Origin: Podospora pseudocomata
Taxonomy: Eukaryota; Ascomycota; Sordariomycetes; Sordariales; Podosporaceae
Reading direction: 5' to 3'
NCBI RefSeq assembly: GCF_035222375.1
Contig: NC_085888.1
Coordinates: forward strand, 1,860,001-1,924,000
Length of the DNA: 64,000 nt
Shown in pieces: positions 10,766-20,248 of the stretch; positions within the stretch are counted from its first letter, which is position 1, and every line of letters begins with the position of its first letter. The notes under the pieces are model-generated. The model was not told where the DNA came from. It was given only the letters and a program-made list of their open reading frames with translations, and made no database searches. A program made the position numbers and the translations under genes.

Positions 10766-12299
10766 ATGGAACCACCACCACCCCCTCTTCCCTCAGCTAC
10801 AGGAGCAGTCTCCCTCCCCAGGCTACCCATCCTCACCTCCGACGAGCTCTCCAAGAAAGCATTTGGCCCCCTACAAAAGAGGATTAACTCTGGGGCTGAC
10901 GTGTCGTTTTTCCTGACGTCGAGGGCGTATAAAGAGTTGATGGTGTGGATTATGCAGTTAAATCACTCGCTTATTCCGAGACTGTCGCCCGATACTGCGA
11001 GACCGGTGTGTTTTCCGCTGGAACCGGGGAGAAGAGGGTGGAGCGAGCCGGTGAGAAGGTTAAGGGAAATGTTGAGGGGGTGCGAGGAGTTGATTTTGGA
11101 GGCGCCGCCCGAGGAGAACAAGAACAGGAGGTTTGGGAATGGGGCTTGTAGGGTCTGGCATGGGAAATTGGGGGAGAGGATTCAGGGGTGGATTGATGGG
11201 TTGGGTTTGGATATAGATGGGGGGGTGAAGGAGGAGTTGAGGGGGTATTTCATGGGTGCTTGGGGGGATAAAGGACGACTTGACTATGGAACGGGTCATG
11301 AGCTGAGCTTTTTGGCGTTTCTGGGCGGGTTGTGGAAGGTGGGGTTTTTCGGGGGGGGAGAGGAAAAAGAAGGGGAGAGGGAGAGGGAGGTTGTGATTGG
11401 GGTTGTCGAGATGTATGTTTTTGTCTTGAGAATGGGAACGGCAGGAGAGGCTAACGTGAAATAGGTATTTGGAGGTGGTGAGGAAGTTGATAACGACTTA
11501 CACGCTTGAACCGGCGGGATCGCATGGGGTGTGGGGATTGGATGACCACAGTTTTGTGCCTTATATTTTTGGGTCGGCGCAGTTTACGAAACCGATTTTG
11601 GGGAGTAGGACGGAGGCTACGCCGGTGGAGGGGTCATGTCCGGGGGCGCCGAAGCCGGCGAGTGCGGTTGATAAACAGACGGTGGAGGATTACAGGGGGA
11701 GTAATATGTACTTTGGGGCGATTGGGTTCATCTACGATGTGAAGAGTGGGCCTTTCTGGGAGCATAGCCCGATGCTGTTTGATATTAGTGGGATTAAGGA
11801 TGGGTGGGGGAAGATTAATAAGGGGATGGTGAAGATGTATCGGGCCGAGGTGCTGGGGAAGTTTCCGGTGGTGCAGCATTTTGGGTTTGGGGGGTTGTGG
11901 GCGTGGGAGGTGGACCCGGAGATGGTCGGGGAGAGGAGTGTGCATTTGCAGAGTCAGCCGGTGCAAAATCAAGCACAGAGTTTGGGGCAGGGCGGAGGGG
12001 AGGGGGGGACGAAGGCTCCGTGGGCGAGGGGGGCTATGGGGGGCATGTCTGGCGGGCAGGTGAGTATGCCTAGGCCGATGGATGGGGGGGTGATGGCGCC
12101 GACGGGGTTTCCGGGGCGGCAACCTGGGATGGGGACGCCGACTGGACTTCCAGGGAGAGGACAGGTGCCGACGCCGAGGGGCGGGATACCGAATACAGGA
12201 CCGATGGAGCAGACGAGTTTTCCGCGGGGAGGGGGGATGCAAGATAGGGTTGGGGGGAATCAGTTTAGTGTTACCAAGGCTCCTTGGGCGAAGGACTGA
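10766..12299 (+). CDS. RRD1: PP2A phosphatase activator (PTPA), Rrd1 type
   Basis: Two exons, 10766-11412 and 11465-12299, intron 11413-11464 (GTATGT donor, branch-like GCTAAC, ATAG acceptor); 493 residues. PTPA proteins are peptidyl-prolyl isomerase-like chaperones that help load catalytic metals into PP2A-family phosphatases. Family segments in order are [13 protein letters not shown], the [12 protein letters not shown] helix, [32 protein letters not shown] (across the intron), [22 protein letters not shown], and [10 protein letters not shown]. The ~150-residue C-terminal tail is rich in Gly/Pro/Met and ends with KAPWAKD; a long tail is typical of the Rrd1 (Ypa1) branch, while Rrd2 is shorter, which is why Rrd1 is preferred. 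A poly-Pro stretch follows the start Met. No catalytic residue appears missing. Confidence 0.92.
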
Positions 12300-12344
12300 G
12301 CATGAAAGAGGTTGTTTTGTTATGCTGTATACGAGATACCCGAT

Positions 12345-12739
12345 TAAATATGGAGAGAACCTTACGGAGCCCCTTATTTATCTTATCAGTACCCCCACCC
12401 TACCTATTAACTTACCTTTCCTATAATATAGTTAAAAGCCTTAAAAGAAAAATAATAAGCGTTTAATTCGTCTTCAAGGGCCTTTAAATTATTTTTAATA
12501 GCCTTCAAACTATCTTTTAGAGCCCTTCAACTATCTTTTAAGCCCTTTTAACTATCCTTTAAGGCCTCATAACCATATTTTATCGTCTTTTAACTATCTT
12601 TTGGAGCCTATTATATACCTTTCAACTCTAAATATTTATGCTTTGCAATATGGTTAAATCCTATATTAAGTGGAGGGTTGGGGCGGGGGCGGTGTTGGTA
12701 AGATAAATAGGGGGCTCCGTGTAGGTTCTCTCTAAATAT
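12345..12739. mobile_element. MITE-like element with terminal inverted repeats
   Basis: An AT-rich, non-coding insertion of about 380 bp bounded by imperfect inverted repeats. The left end (GGAGAGAACCTTACGGAGCC, from 12352) matches the reverse complement of the right end (GAGAGAACCTACACGGAGCC, ending at 12732), and similarity continues through a TTTATCTTA segment for about 40 bp. Identical TAAATAT sequences flank both ends (12345-12351 and 12733-12739) and look like a target-site duplication; a nested TA or AAATAT duplication cannot be excluded. The interior carries degenerate ~21-22-bp tandem units of the kind GCCTTTTAACTATCTTTTA. It encodes nothing, so it would depend on a transposase elsewhere. 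It sits in the 447-bp space between the convergent 3' ends of RRD1 and the GH125 gene. Superfamily is undetermined. Confidence 0.6.
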
Positions 12740-12746
12740 GTACAAG

Positions 12747-14472
12747 TTATTGATAGCTCCTCGCTAGCAAATGCGGCTTCCGTTTGTTGACATCAAGAAT
12801 CAACTGACCAAACAGCCCATTCGCCCAGGAGAACCAGTGACGAGTCCAGACGCTGACGCTGTGAGTGTTGACGCTCTCGTGCATGAGACCCAACCCGTCT
12901 GTCGACGACAGGAGCTGTTTGATACAGCTGTAAATCTCGTCGTCGTCATCACTGGTGAGAGCCTGGACGATGAGACCCATGGGCCATGCCATCCCCGGAC
13001 CGATATGTGGCCCTCCCGTTCTGTTTTTCGTTTCGTCAGCCACAAAACTATCACACCGCCGGAGCAGAGATTCATATGCACACTCACGCATTCAAAACCG
13101 GCCCAAACATGTAGTAAGGGTTCATCTGGCTCAACGCAAACCTCCTCGTCCGCTGGTACGTCTCGTCTCTTCGGTCGAGGTAGCCGCCTAGCAAAGGGGC
13201 GGAGAGTAAACTGGGGATGTTGGCGTCGTCCATCAGGCTGTGGGAGCCGTAGCCGTCGACTTCGTAGGCGTAGATCCTGCCATACAGTCTGTGATCTATC
13301 CTCCCGTGATCCTCTATCCCGGCTCTGATCTCCGCTGCCAACTTGGATATTTTTTTGGATGTTGAGGGGGAGATGGGGGAGATGTATGGGGATAGGAGGG
13401 AGAGGTAGGAGGAGAACATCATGTTTCCGGGGATGAAACCCTGGTAGGTACACGCGTCATCGCTAGGGCGGAAGGCACTCCTGACTAGGTTTGTACCAGG
13501 GTGAAAAGGCGGACCGGAGCCGGCGTTGGGGAGGGTTTCGGTTGAGGTTGTGGTTAGGCGTTGGAATTGGTAGGGGGCGTAGGACACCGTGCCGGTGCGG
13601 GAGTAAGTTCCGGTTTGGAGGTCGGTGGTGATGGAGAGAATTCTCTTGATGGCGGGGAGGAGGTTGAGGGAGGTGGTGAGGAAGGGGGTGTCAGAGGTTT
13701 GGGTGAGGTAGGTGTGGATGAGGGAGAGGAAGGAGGCTAGGGAGTCGAGTTCGTATTTACATTCGTGGACGGTTTTGGGGGAGCCTGGGGAGGAGGGGAG
13801 GGGTGGGTAGATATGATCGGTTGGGGAGTCGTCTGACTGGGGAGGGGGGATGAGGGATTCTGGGGGGGCGAGGAAGGCGTTGCAGTGGGGGGCTGTGAGG
13901 ATGTAGCGGGCTTGGAGGTTGATGAGGCCGCGGTAGAGGGAGGCGAGGGAGGAGGTGGAGTTGGAGGGGGTGAGGAGGGGGGAATAGGAGGTTAGTTGGT
14001 GGGCTGAGTCGCGGAGCCACATGGCGGGGATGTCGCCGGTGGTTATGAAGGTGAGTTCTTCTTCTGGGTCGTTGTTTCCTGTCGGCTTGGGGGGTGGGTC
14101 TGGGCTGTTGATGTCTGTGGGGAGATAGCTGGAGGCATTCCTCCAGCTGAGTCCCTTCCAGGTTATGGCTGTGTCGAGGGTGTTGGGGAAGCAATTCTCA
14201 AACAGACGGAACAAGTCTGGGTCTTTGATGACTTGTTTCATGGAGATGATGGTATCTTCCACCTCTGGGAGGGTAAAGGTTCGACATGATGGGCGTGGTC
14301 TTTGATAAGAGAGCTTGTAACGACCTGTTGACTTTGGTTCATGATGGGTGGAGGAATAGCCAGAGTAATCGGGGCAACTTGGAGGTTCTGGTTCAAGGGT
14401 GAGCTGAGCTCTGGGTGGTTGAGCTTGGGCAAGCACAGCAAGAGTATGAACCAAGAGAATAGATGCCCTCAT
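12747..14472 (-). CDS. Secreted GH125 exo-alpha-1,6-mannosidase
   Basis: Two exons, 14472-13088 and 13020-12747; intron 13087-13021 with a GTGAGT donor and ACAG acceptor; 552 residues. GH125 enzymes (the Mug157 group in yeasts) are metal-independent exo-alpha-mannosidases that remove terminal mannose, typically alpha-1,6-linked. The signature ITTGDIPAMWLRDSAHQ lies near residues 145-165, and the ATGGPHIGPGMAWPMGLI segment is restored exactly by splicing. Downstream, VNTHSVSVWTRHWFSWANGLFGQL is the family's C-terminal block. The first ~17 residues (MRASILLVHTLAVLAQA) form a cleavable signal peptide, so the enzyme is probably secreted or in the secretory pathway. Its neighbour across a tRNA gene, reading the other way, is a GH92 mannosidase. 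The gene's 3' end is only 8 bp from the MITE-like element, so transcripts may end inside it. Confidence 0.92.
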
Positions 14473-14908
14473 CTTGGGCCAAACAGACGATAAAAGAAAG
14501 ACATGTTCACTTGAACATTCGCGTGAACCACACTTGGGGGTGGACTAGCATAAATGTCAATGATAAGAATGCCCAGGTTATGCAAGGGAACATCATCTAG
14601 AGTATTGGGATATTTTCAGAGACATAGACCCCAATTCAGCTCTGCAGCGGGCGGCAGTTGCGTTCCGTGGACGACATGACAGCGGAAAAAGATCTGGCTG
14701 AATGGAGAACCTCTTGGCTTTGCGGGAGAGCACCTGGTTTGGGGAAGCTGAAGAAAAGATGGTGGAGGGGAATATGTTGCACTGTGTTTAACCGCACAAA
14801 AACACACTGTCACTGACATGTGTTCCTGCAGGCCGACATCGTGGCCGTTGAGGCATAGTGGGTAGACACGTCAAGTCAGATTCCACTCTCGCTTACATCC
14901 AACAACAA
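14473..14908. other. Promoter side of GH125 up to the tRNA
   Basis: 436 bp without a coding region: GH125 upstream sequence followed by the 5' flank of tRNA-Gly. No recognised operator was found. Confidence 0.5.
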
Positions 14909-14980
14909 GCGGCCATGGTGTAGTGGTTAGCATTAATGCCTTCCAAGCATTAGAGTCGGGTTCGATTCCCGATGGCCGCA
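14909..14980 (+). tRNA. tRNA-Gly (UCC)
   Basis: A complete 72-nt cloverleaf without an intron. The acceptor stem GCGGCCA pairs with TGGCCGC and is followed by discriminator A. The anticodon stem AATGC/GCATT encloses loop CTTCCAA, giving anticodon TCC at 14942-14944. The T arm GGGTTCGATTCCC is canonical and supplies box B; box A lies in TGGTGTAGTGGTTA. No CCA is encoded, as expected in eukaryotes. It reads GGA/GGG glycine codons. Confidence 0.97.
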
Positions 14981-15684
14981 TTCGAAGACACTTCTCTGCT
15001 GTCAAGCACAGTGTGAGGAGTTACCAATAACTTTTGTTTCCTTGGGCCCCTACCATTTTTGGATGATTTTTGGGATGGCTTGGCGGTGAGGTTCAAGGTT
15101 GAGATGACATGTTGCTTTGGGACAGAGAACCCCTCCATTTTCTTGCATCAACACACATTTTCGACCCATTTTCCTTCTATTTTTGTTTCACAAGAGCACT
15201 CGATACACGCCACAATTGACAGCTCTCCTCTCCCCTCTTCCAAGAACAAATGCCATGATCAACCCCGCATCATCCACCCGGGAAATCTTCTGTGCATTTT
15301 CCGGGGGCGGCTCGTTCTGGACGGCGGATTATCGGCATCCTTGCAGAACTTGGCATCGGATAATCTGCAGGGCGTCCCCTGTATTGGCTTGGCTGCCACT
15401 GCCTGGGGTCTTGGGGGGGGTTTTGAGAGGCGGGAGGACAAGCTCCTGCAAAGCAGACTCTTGGACGTCTTGTCAAGTGGCCTTTTGAAGGGTCTTTTTC
15501 TTGAGCTTGCCATCATGAGTGTATCATGAGGACCGTCTCTGTTTGTTTTGTTTCGGCCTTTTCTCATCTGACTATGACGCTGCCTTGATGTCAACGACAA
15601 ACAACACGATGTGCTCGCGGCATTGATTGCTTACCAACTCGATTTCAGGATATCAAGGGGGAGTTAACAGGTTGCGGTATCTTT
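14981..15684. other. Spacer between tRNA-Gly and the GH92 gene
   Basis: About 700 bp. Open frames on both strands (for example 15059-15529) lack codon bias or any recognisable domain. It should contain the pol III terminator just behind the tRNA and the GH92 promoter. Confidence 0.5.
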
Positions 15685-18467
15685 ATGGAATCAAAGATGA
15701 GGAGACCTGAAGAGAGCTCACCATTTCGCAAGCCGTTCAGCATGGCGGCTGCTCCGTTACGTTTTAGGGGGATGCCCCGGAGGAGTCGCTTTTTGGTGTA
15801 TGCGTTGGTGTTTATCAGTTTCTTGTATCTGATACCGAGGATGCACTTGGGTATGGGTGGGACATTGTTGTTTTTCTTGATATCTCCCGAGGCTGCTGGA
15901 CCTTATGGGGGTGGACACAAGGTTGATATCTTGCGATATGTTGATCCCTTGATCGGGACGACGAATGGTGGTCATGTTTTTCCTGGAGCATCACTGCCCT
16001 ATGGTTAGCCCTTCTTCTCATCTTTCCTAGGCCCCATCATTAACACCAGCTCTAGGCATGGCCAAAGCAGTCGCCGACACAAACAGCCACGCTGAAAACG
16101 CCGCCGGCTTCGTGTCCGACAACAGCGAGATCCTCGGTTTCTCACATATGCACGACTCTGGGACAGGCGGCCAGCCATCCATGGGTAACTTTCCCCTTTT
16201 CGTCCATGCAGGCTGCCCAGAGGATGATCACAAGCAATGCGTCTACTCCCTCATGGACCGCCCCATCGCCAGAGTCAACGGCTCCGTCTTTGCCGCCCCA
16301 GGATATTTCAGCCTCAACCTCACCAACCATGTGCGCGCAGAGATGACAGTCACTGAACACACAGCTCTGTACCGCTTTTCCTTCCCAGGAAACGACACCC
16401 TCACGTTGAAGAGCGACGACCCGCTCAGGAAGAAGGATGTCGATATCACTTACTCGCCTATTATCCTTGTTGATTTGGTTGATCTGATGAACAGCAGGTC
16501 AACGGGCGGGATCCAGGTGTACAATCAGTCTGGACGTATCGTCGGTGAAGGACAGTATCAGCCTTCTTTCGGAGCGGGAAGATACAACGCCTTTTTCTGT
16601 GCCGACTTCAAAGGTGCTGCCATTAGAAAGACGGGGACGTTTATCAGTAATAATGCCACTGAAGGAGTCAACTTTCTGGACGGGGTCGGTAATGGCTTTT
16701 ACATCCCCTCTGGCTCGGCCGGTGCCTGGATTCAGTTTGAAAAACCGGTTGAGAACAACCATGAGATTATGGCTAGGGTGGGCGTGTCTTTTATCAGCGT
16801 GGATCAAGCTTGTGACAATGCTGAGAGAGAGATTGCGGACTATAACTTTGAGAGGGTGGAGAGCCAGGCGAGAAAGGAGTGGAGGAAGAAGCTGGAGGTG
16901 GTTGAGGTGGATGGGACTGGAGTGAGTGAGGATATGCTGACCACTTTCTGGTCGGGGTTGTACAGGACATTGCTGTCGCCACAGAATTATACGGGGGAGA
17001 ATCAGCTGTGGAATAATTCCACCGAGCCATACTTTGACTCGTAAGTCTTTGCCCAAGACAGCAGATGCAGGACGACTAACATGCCGCAGATTCTACTGCA
17101 TCTGGGACTCCTTCCGAGCCCAGCACCCTCTTCTGACCATCATCGACCCCCCAGCCCAGACAGACATGATCCGCGCCCTTATCGACATCTACCGCCACGA
17201 AGGAAAACTCCCCGACTGCCGTATGTCCTTCAGCAAAGGCTACACCCAAGGCGGCAGCAACGCCGACATCGTCCTCGCCGACGCCTTTGTCAAGAACCTC
17301 ACCGACAACATCGACTGGGACACCGCCTACAAAGCCGTCCTCTCCGACGCGGAAGAAGAGCCCCAAATGTGGGGTGTCGAGGGCAGAGGCAACTTGGAAA
17401 GCTGGCATAAACTGGGGTACATCCCCTGGGATGACATCGACACCAACGGCACAGGCCCAATGTCCCGTTCCATTTCCCGCGGTGTGGAATACGCCTACGA
17501 TGACTTTGCCATCTCCCTCCTCGCCTCCGGCCTTGGCCACGACGCAGACGCCAAAAAATACCACCAGCGCGGCTCCAACTGGAGAAACTACTGGAACCCG
17601 GAACAGGCTGACCTCTACCGGGAAGACCCAGACGGTCCGGTGCTCAAGACAAAATTCAAGGGGTTCATGCAACCGCGCAAACTAGACGGCTCGTTCCGCT
17701 ATGAAAACACCCGAGCTTGCTCCCCGGTGCACAACATGCACATCTGCTACTACGACACTCATCTCAGCTCCTACGAGGGCTCACCGTGGCTGTACTCATT
17801 CTTTGTCCCGCAAGACATGGACAGCTTGATCACGCTTATGGGGGGGCCGGACGCGTTTGTGGAGAGGTTGAATTACTTCCACACGAGCGGGATTTCGTAC
17901 ATGGGGAATGAACAGGGTTTTTTACCTGTTTTTCAATTCCATTATGCCGGGCGACCGGCGATATCTTCTTACTGGGCGCGCTCTTACATCCCTTCGCTGT
18001 TCAACAGTTCAGTAAACGGCATCCCGGGTAACGACGACTGTGCCATGGGTGCATTCTCGGCGTTTGCAATGATGGGGTTTTTCCCCGTTGCAGGACAAGA
18101 CGTCTACCTGCTCACGCCCCCGTTTTTTAGGGAGGTGAAGATCAAGGCGAAGTCGGGGGGAAACAAGTGGGCGGTGATCAGGGTCAAGAACTTTGATCCG
18201 GAGGGGAGGAGGATATACATCCAATCTGCCACCCTAAACGGGAGGAGATACACCAGGAACTGGATCACGCATGAGTTTTTTATCAAGGGTGGCATCCTCG
18301 AGTTTGTGGTGGGCGAGGAGGAAGGGAAGGAGTGGGGGAGGGGGGAGGAGGGTAGGCCGCCTAGTTGGTACAGTGATGAGGATTTTGGGGATTGGGATGG
18401 GAATAAGGGGGTGGAGGGGGTGGATGCGGAGGAGGAGGAGAGGCAGGCGGGAAGGAGGGGGAGATAA
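15685..18467 (+). CDS. GH92 alpha-mannosidase with N-terminal membrane anchor
   Basis: Three exons: 15685-16003, 16056-17040 and 17090-18467; 893 residues. The introns use donors GTTAGC (weak) and GTAAGT, and acceptors CTAG and GCAG; the second has a GACTAAC branch. GH92 enzymes are calcium-dependent exo-alpha-mannosidases (alpha-1,2, -1,3, -1,4 or -1,6) acting on N-glycans and mannans. Family motifs include YVDPLIGTTNGGHVFPGA (across intron 1), GFSHMHDSGTGG, FSKGYTQGGSNAD, the GNEQGF segment that aligns with the general-acid glutamate motif, and GNDDCAMGAFSAFAMMGFFPV near the catalytic-base region. A hydrophobic stretch near residues 36-52 (FLVYALVFISFLYLIP) after a basic N-terminus suggests a signal anchor rather than a cleaved signal. 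The ~60-residue C-terminal tail is Glu/Gly-rich and not conserved. Confidence 0.93.
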
Positions 18468-19095
18468 TTTTTTTCTTGTGGTTTTGATGTTGGGGATGTA
18501 TATAGGGCAGCAGAAGAAATAAATGCTGGAGGTATAAGTGAAGTGCATCTTCAAGGTGTCGGTGACTAAAAACGCTTCGATAGGCCTTATACACATATCA
18601 CCAGGCCTTAAACGCATATCACCAGGCATTAAACGCATATCACCAGGCATTAAACACATATCAACAAAGCCGAAAACAGCTTTAATAGGCCTTAAACACA
18701 TATTTGAGGCTTTGAATACATATCAACAGGCCTTTCGAGATAATCAATAGGCTCCAGGAAAGTGGTGACAATCGGGGTGGTCACATGATGTGCTCCATCT
18801 CTCCAAGCCAGCAGTTTTTTTGCCTAATTTTATGTATCACAAAATCCATGATTTCACGCTCAAACTTTTTACTATGAGAATAAGTTTCACAATTCTGCAA
18901 TTCCTCGTTTTTTGAGTGATAGCTCACAATATCTCACCCTGCGCAACATTAGCAAAGTTTTTTGTGTGAGACGGGACATTTTTCTACCCCTCCTTCATCA
19001 AAAAACTTACTACCCCTCAACACCAAGAAATATCATCACCACTCTTTTTTTTTTCTTTTTTTTTTCACATTCACCAACCACAGACCAAAACAAAA
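18468..19095. other. Spacer with minisatellite and EFM7 promoter
   Basis: This holds the GH92 3' flank, the 21-bp repeat array, and an AT-rich upstream region of EFM7. The EFM7 upstream region includes a long pyrimidine run (T-rich, about 19048-19067) shortly before its ATG. Confidence 0.6.
18580..18748. repeat. 21-bp minisatellite, about eight degenerate units
   Basis: Tandem units of 21 bp (one of 20) with consensus close to AGGCCTTAAACRCATATCACC. The central three units (18603-18665) are nearly identical; outer units are more diverged. Because 21 is a multiple of three, one frame stays open (repeating IKRISPG), but there is no start context or codon bias to call it a gene. It lies about 110 bp behind the GH92 stop. 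Confidence 0.8.
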
Positions 19096-19950
19096 ATGTC
19101 AACCCACGACTCAGACAACGAGTCAGGCGGCGGCGGAGAGCTTGGGTTGTTTTCCGAACCAACAGATTACTACCCTCCCTCCCCCCCACCAACAACAGAG
19201 ACTTACACCACCGCGACGGGGGAGATCATAACCCTCCACCTCGTCGGGCACTCCCCCCTCGAAGCCCACCACCTATGGTAATCCCCCCTCCCTTGTTCTC
19301 ATTCACACAAACCATTTCTGACACTTGGTTCACCTAGGAATGGCTCAAGAGTCATATCCCAACTTTTCGAATCAACCCCCACCACCACGGTGAAAAACCG
19401 CACAGTCTGCGAACTCGGCGCCGGCGCCGGCCTCCCCTCCCTCGTGGCCTCCATGCTGGGTGCTTCCCTCGTCGTCTGCACTGACTTCCCCGACCCGGAC
19501 CTCATCGCCACCATACAAAAAAACATTGACGGGTGCCACCTCCTCCCCCACGACAACGACGAGCTCAACATCGTCGCTGACGGTTTTGTCTGGGGCGCCT
19601 CCCCTTCCACGCTCCTCCGTCACTCCCCTAACGGGTTCGACGTCCTCATCCTCGCCGATTTGCTCTTCAGACACTCTGAGCACGGCAATATGATCAAGAC
19701 CATCAGGGAGACTCTCAAGCGCACAAGAGAAGCAAAAGCCTATGTCGTCTTTTGCAGCTACCGCCCCTGGCTGAGGGAGAAGGATCTCAAGTTTTTTGAC
19801 CTGTGCAGGGAGGATGGGTTCGAGGTGGAACAAATCTTGGAAAAGAAGATGGACAAGAAGCTTTTTGAGGAGGATCCGGGGGACGAGGAGATCCTCAAGA
19901 CGGTTACGGGGTGGGTAGTTAGTTGGCCTGAGAAGGAGTGGGTTGCGTGA
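19096..19950 (+). CDS. EFM7: Protein N-terminal and lysine methyltransferase Efm7
   Basis: Two exons, 19096-19277 and 19338-19950; intron with a GTAATC donor and CCTAG acceptor; 264 residues. Efm7 (Nnt1) methylates the N-terminal glycine and adjacent lysine of translation elongation factor eEF1A. Family landmarks in order are GLFSEPTDYYPPSPPP, the HHLWNGSRVISQLFE segment (joined by splicing), the SAM-binding motif CELGAGAGLPSLVASMLGA, the acidic TDFPDPDLI loop, and ILADLLFRHSEH in the post-II region. It ends with a WVVSWPEKEWVA tail. The short Asp/Ser/Gly-rich start (DSDNESGGGGE) is typical of fungal members. The length matches the family. Start choice: first ATG, in good context (caaaaATGt). 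Confidence 0.93.
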
Positions 19951-20248
19951 GGGGATGAGAAAATGAAGAGGGTGCAAGTGGTATAGTTGGAAAAATAAAT
20001 AAATAAATAATTGAATGACAGGCCGAGTGAGAGAGGGGTAGGACGTGTGAGGATCATGAATACCACATACATTAAGACAATTCTTGGGTCAACAATATGT
20101 GACTCAACCCCAACGGGGTGAACAAGACACATACAATGTATATATCAACACTCAAAGCTATGCGCACAAATTCATTCATCATAACCCTTCCCATTCCATG
20201 CCCCCCAATCCAACCCATACACATTTGCCCATTTCCCACCCCCTCCAC
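19951..20248. other. Convergent 3' flanks of EFM7 and the SNF2 gene
   Basis: 298 bp between two stop codons. A short AAAT repeat lies near 19995-20010; otherwise AC-rich 3' UTR-like sequence. Confidence 0.5.

Noticed and set aside
15059-15529. 156-codon open frame between the tRNA and GH92 genes
   Set aside because: No codon bias, domain, or good start context; overlaps equally long frames on the other strand.
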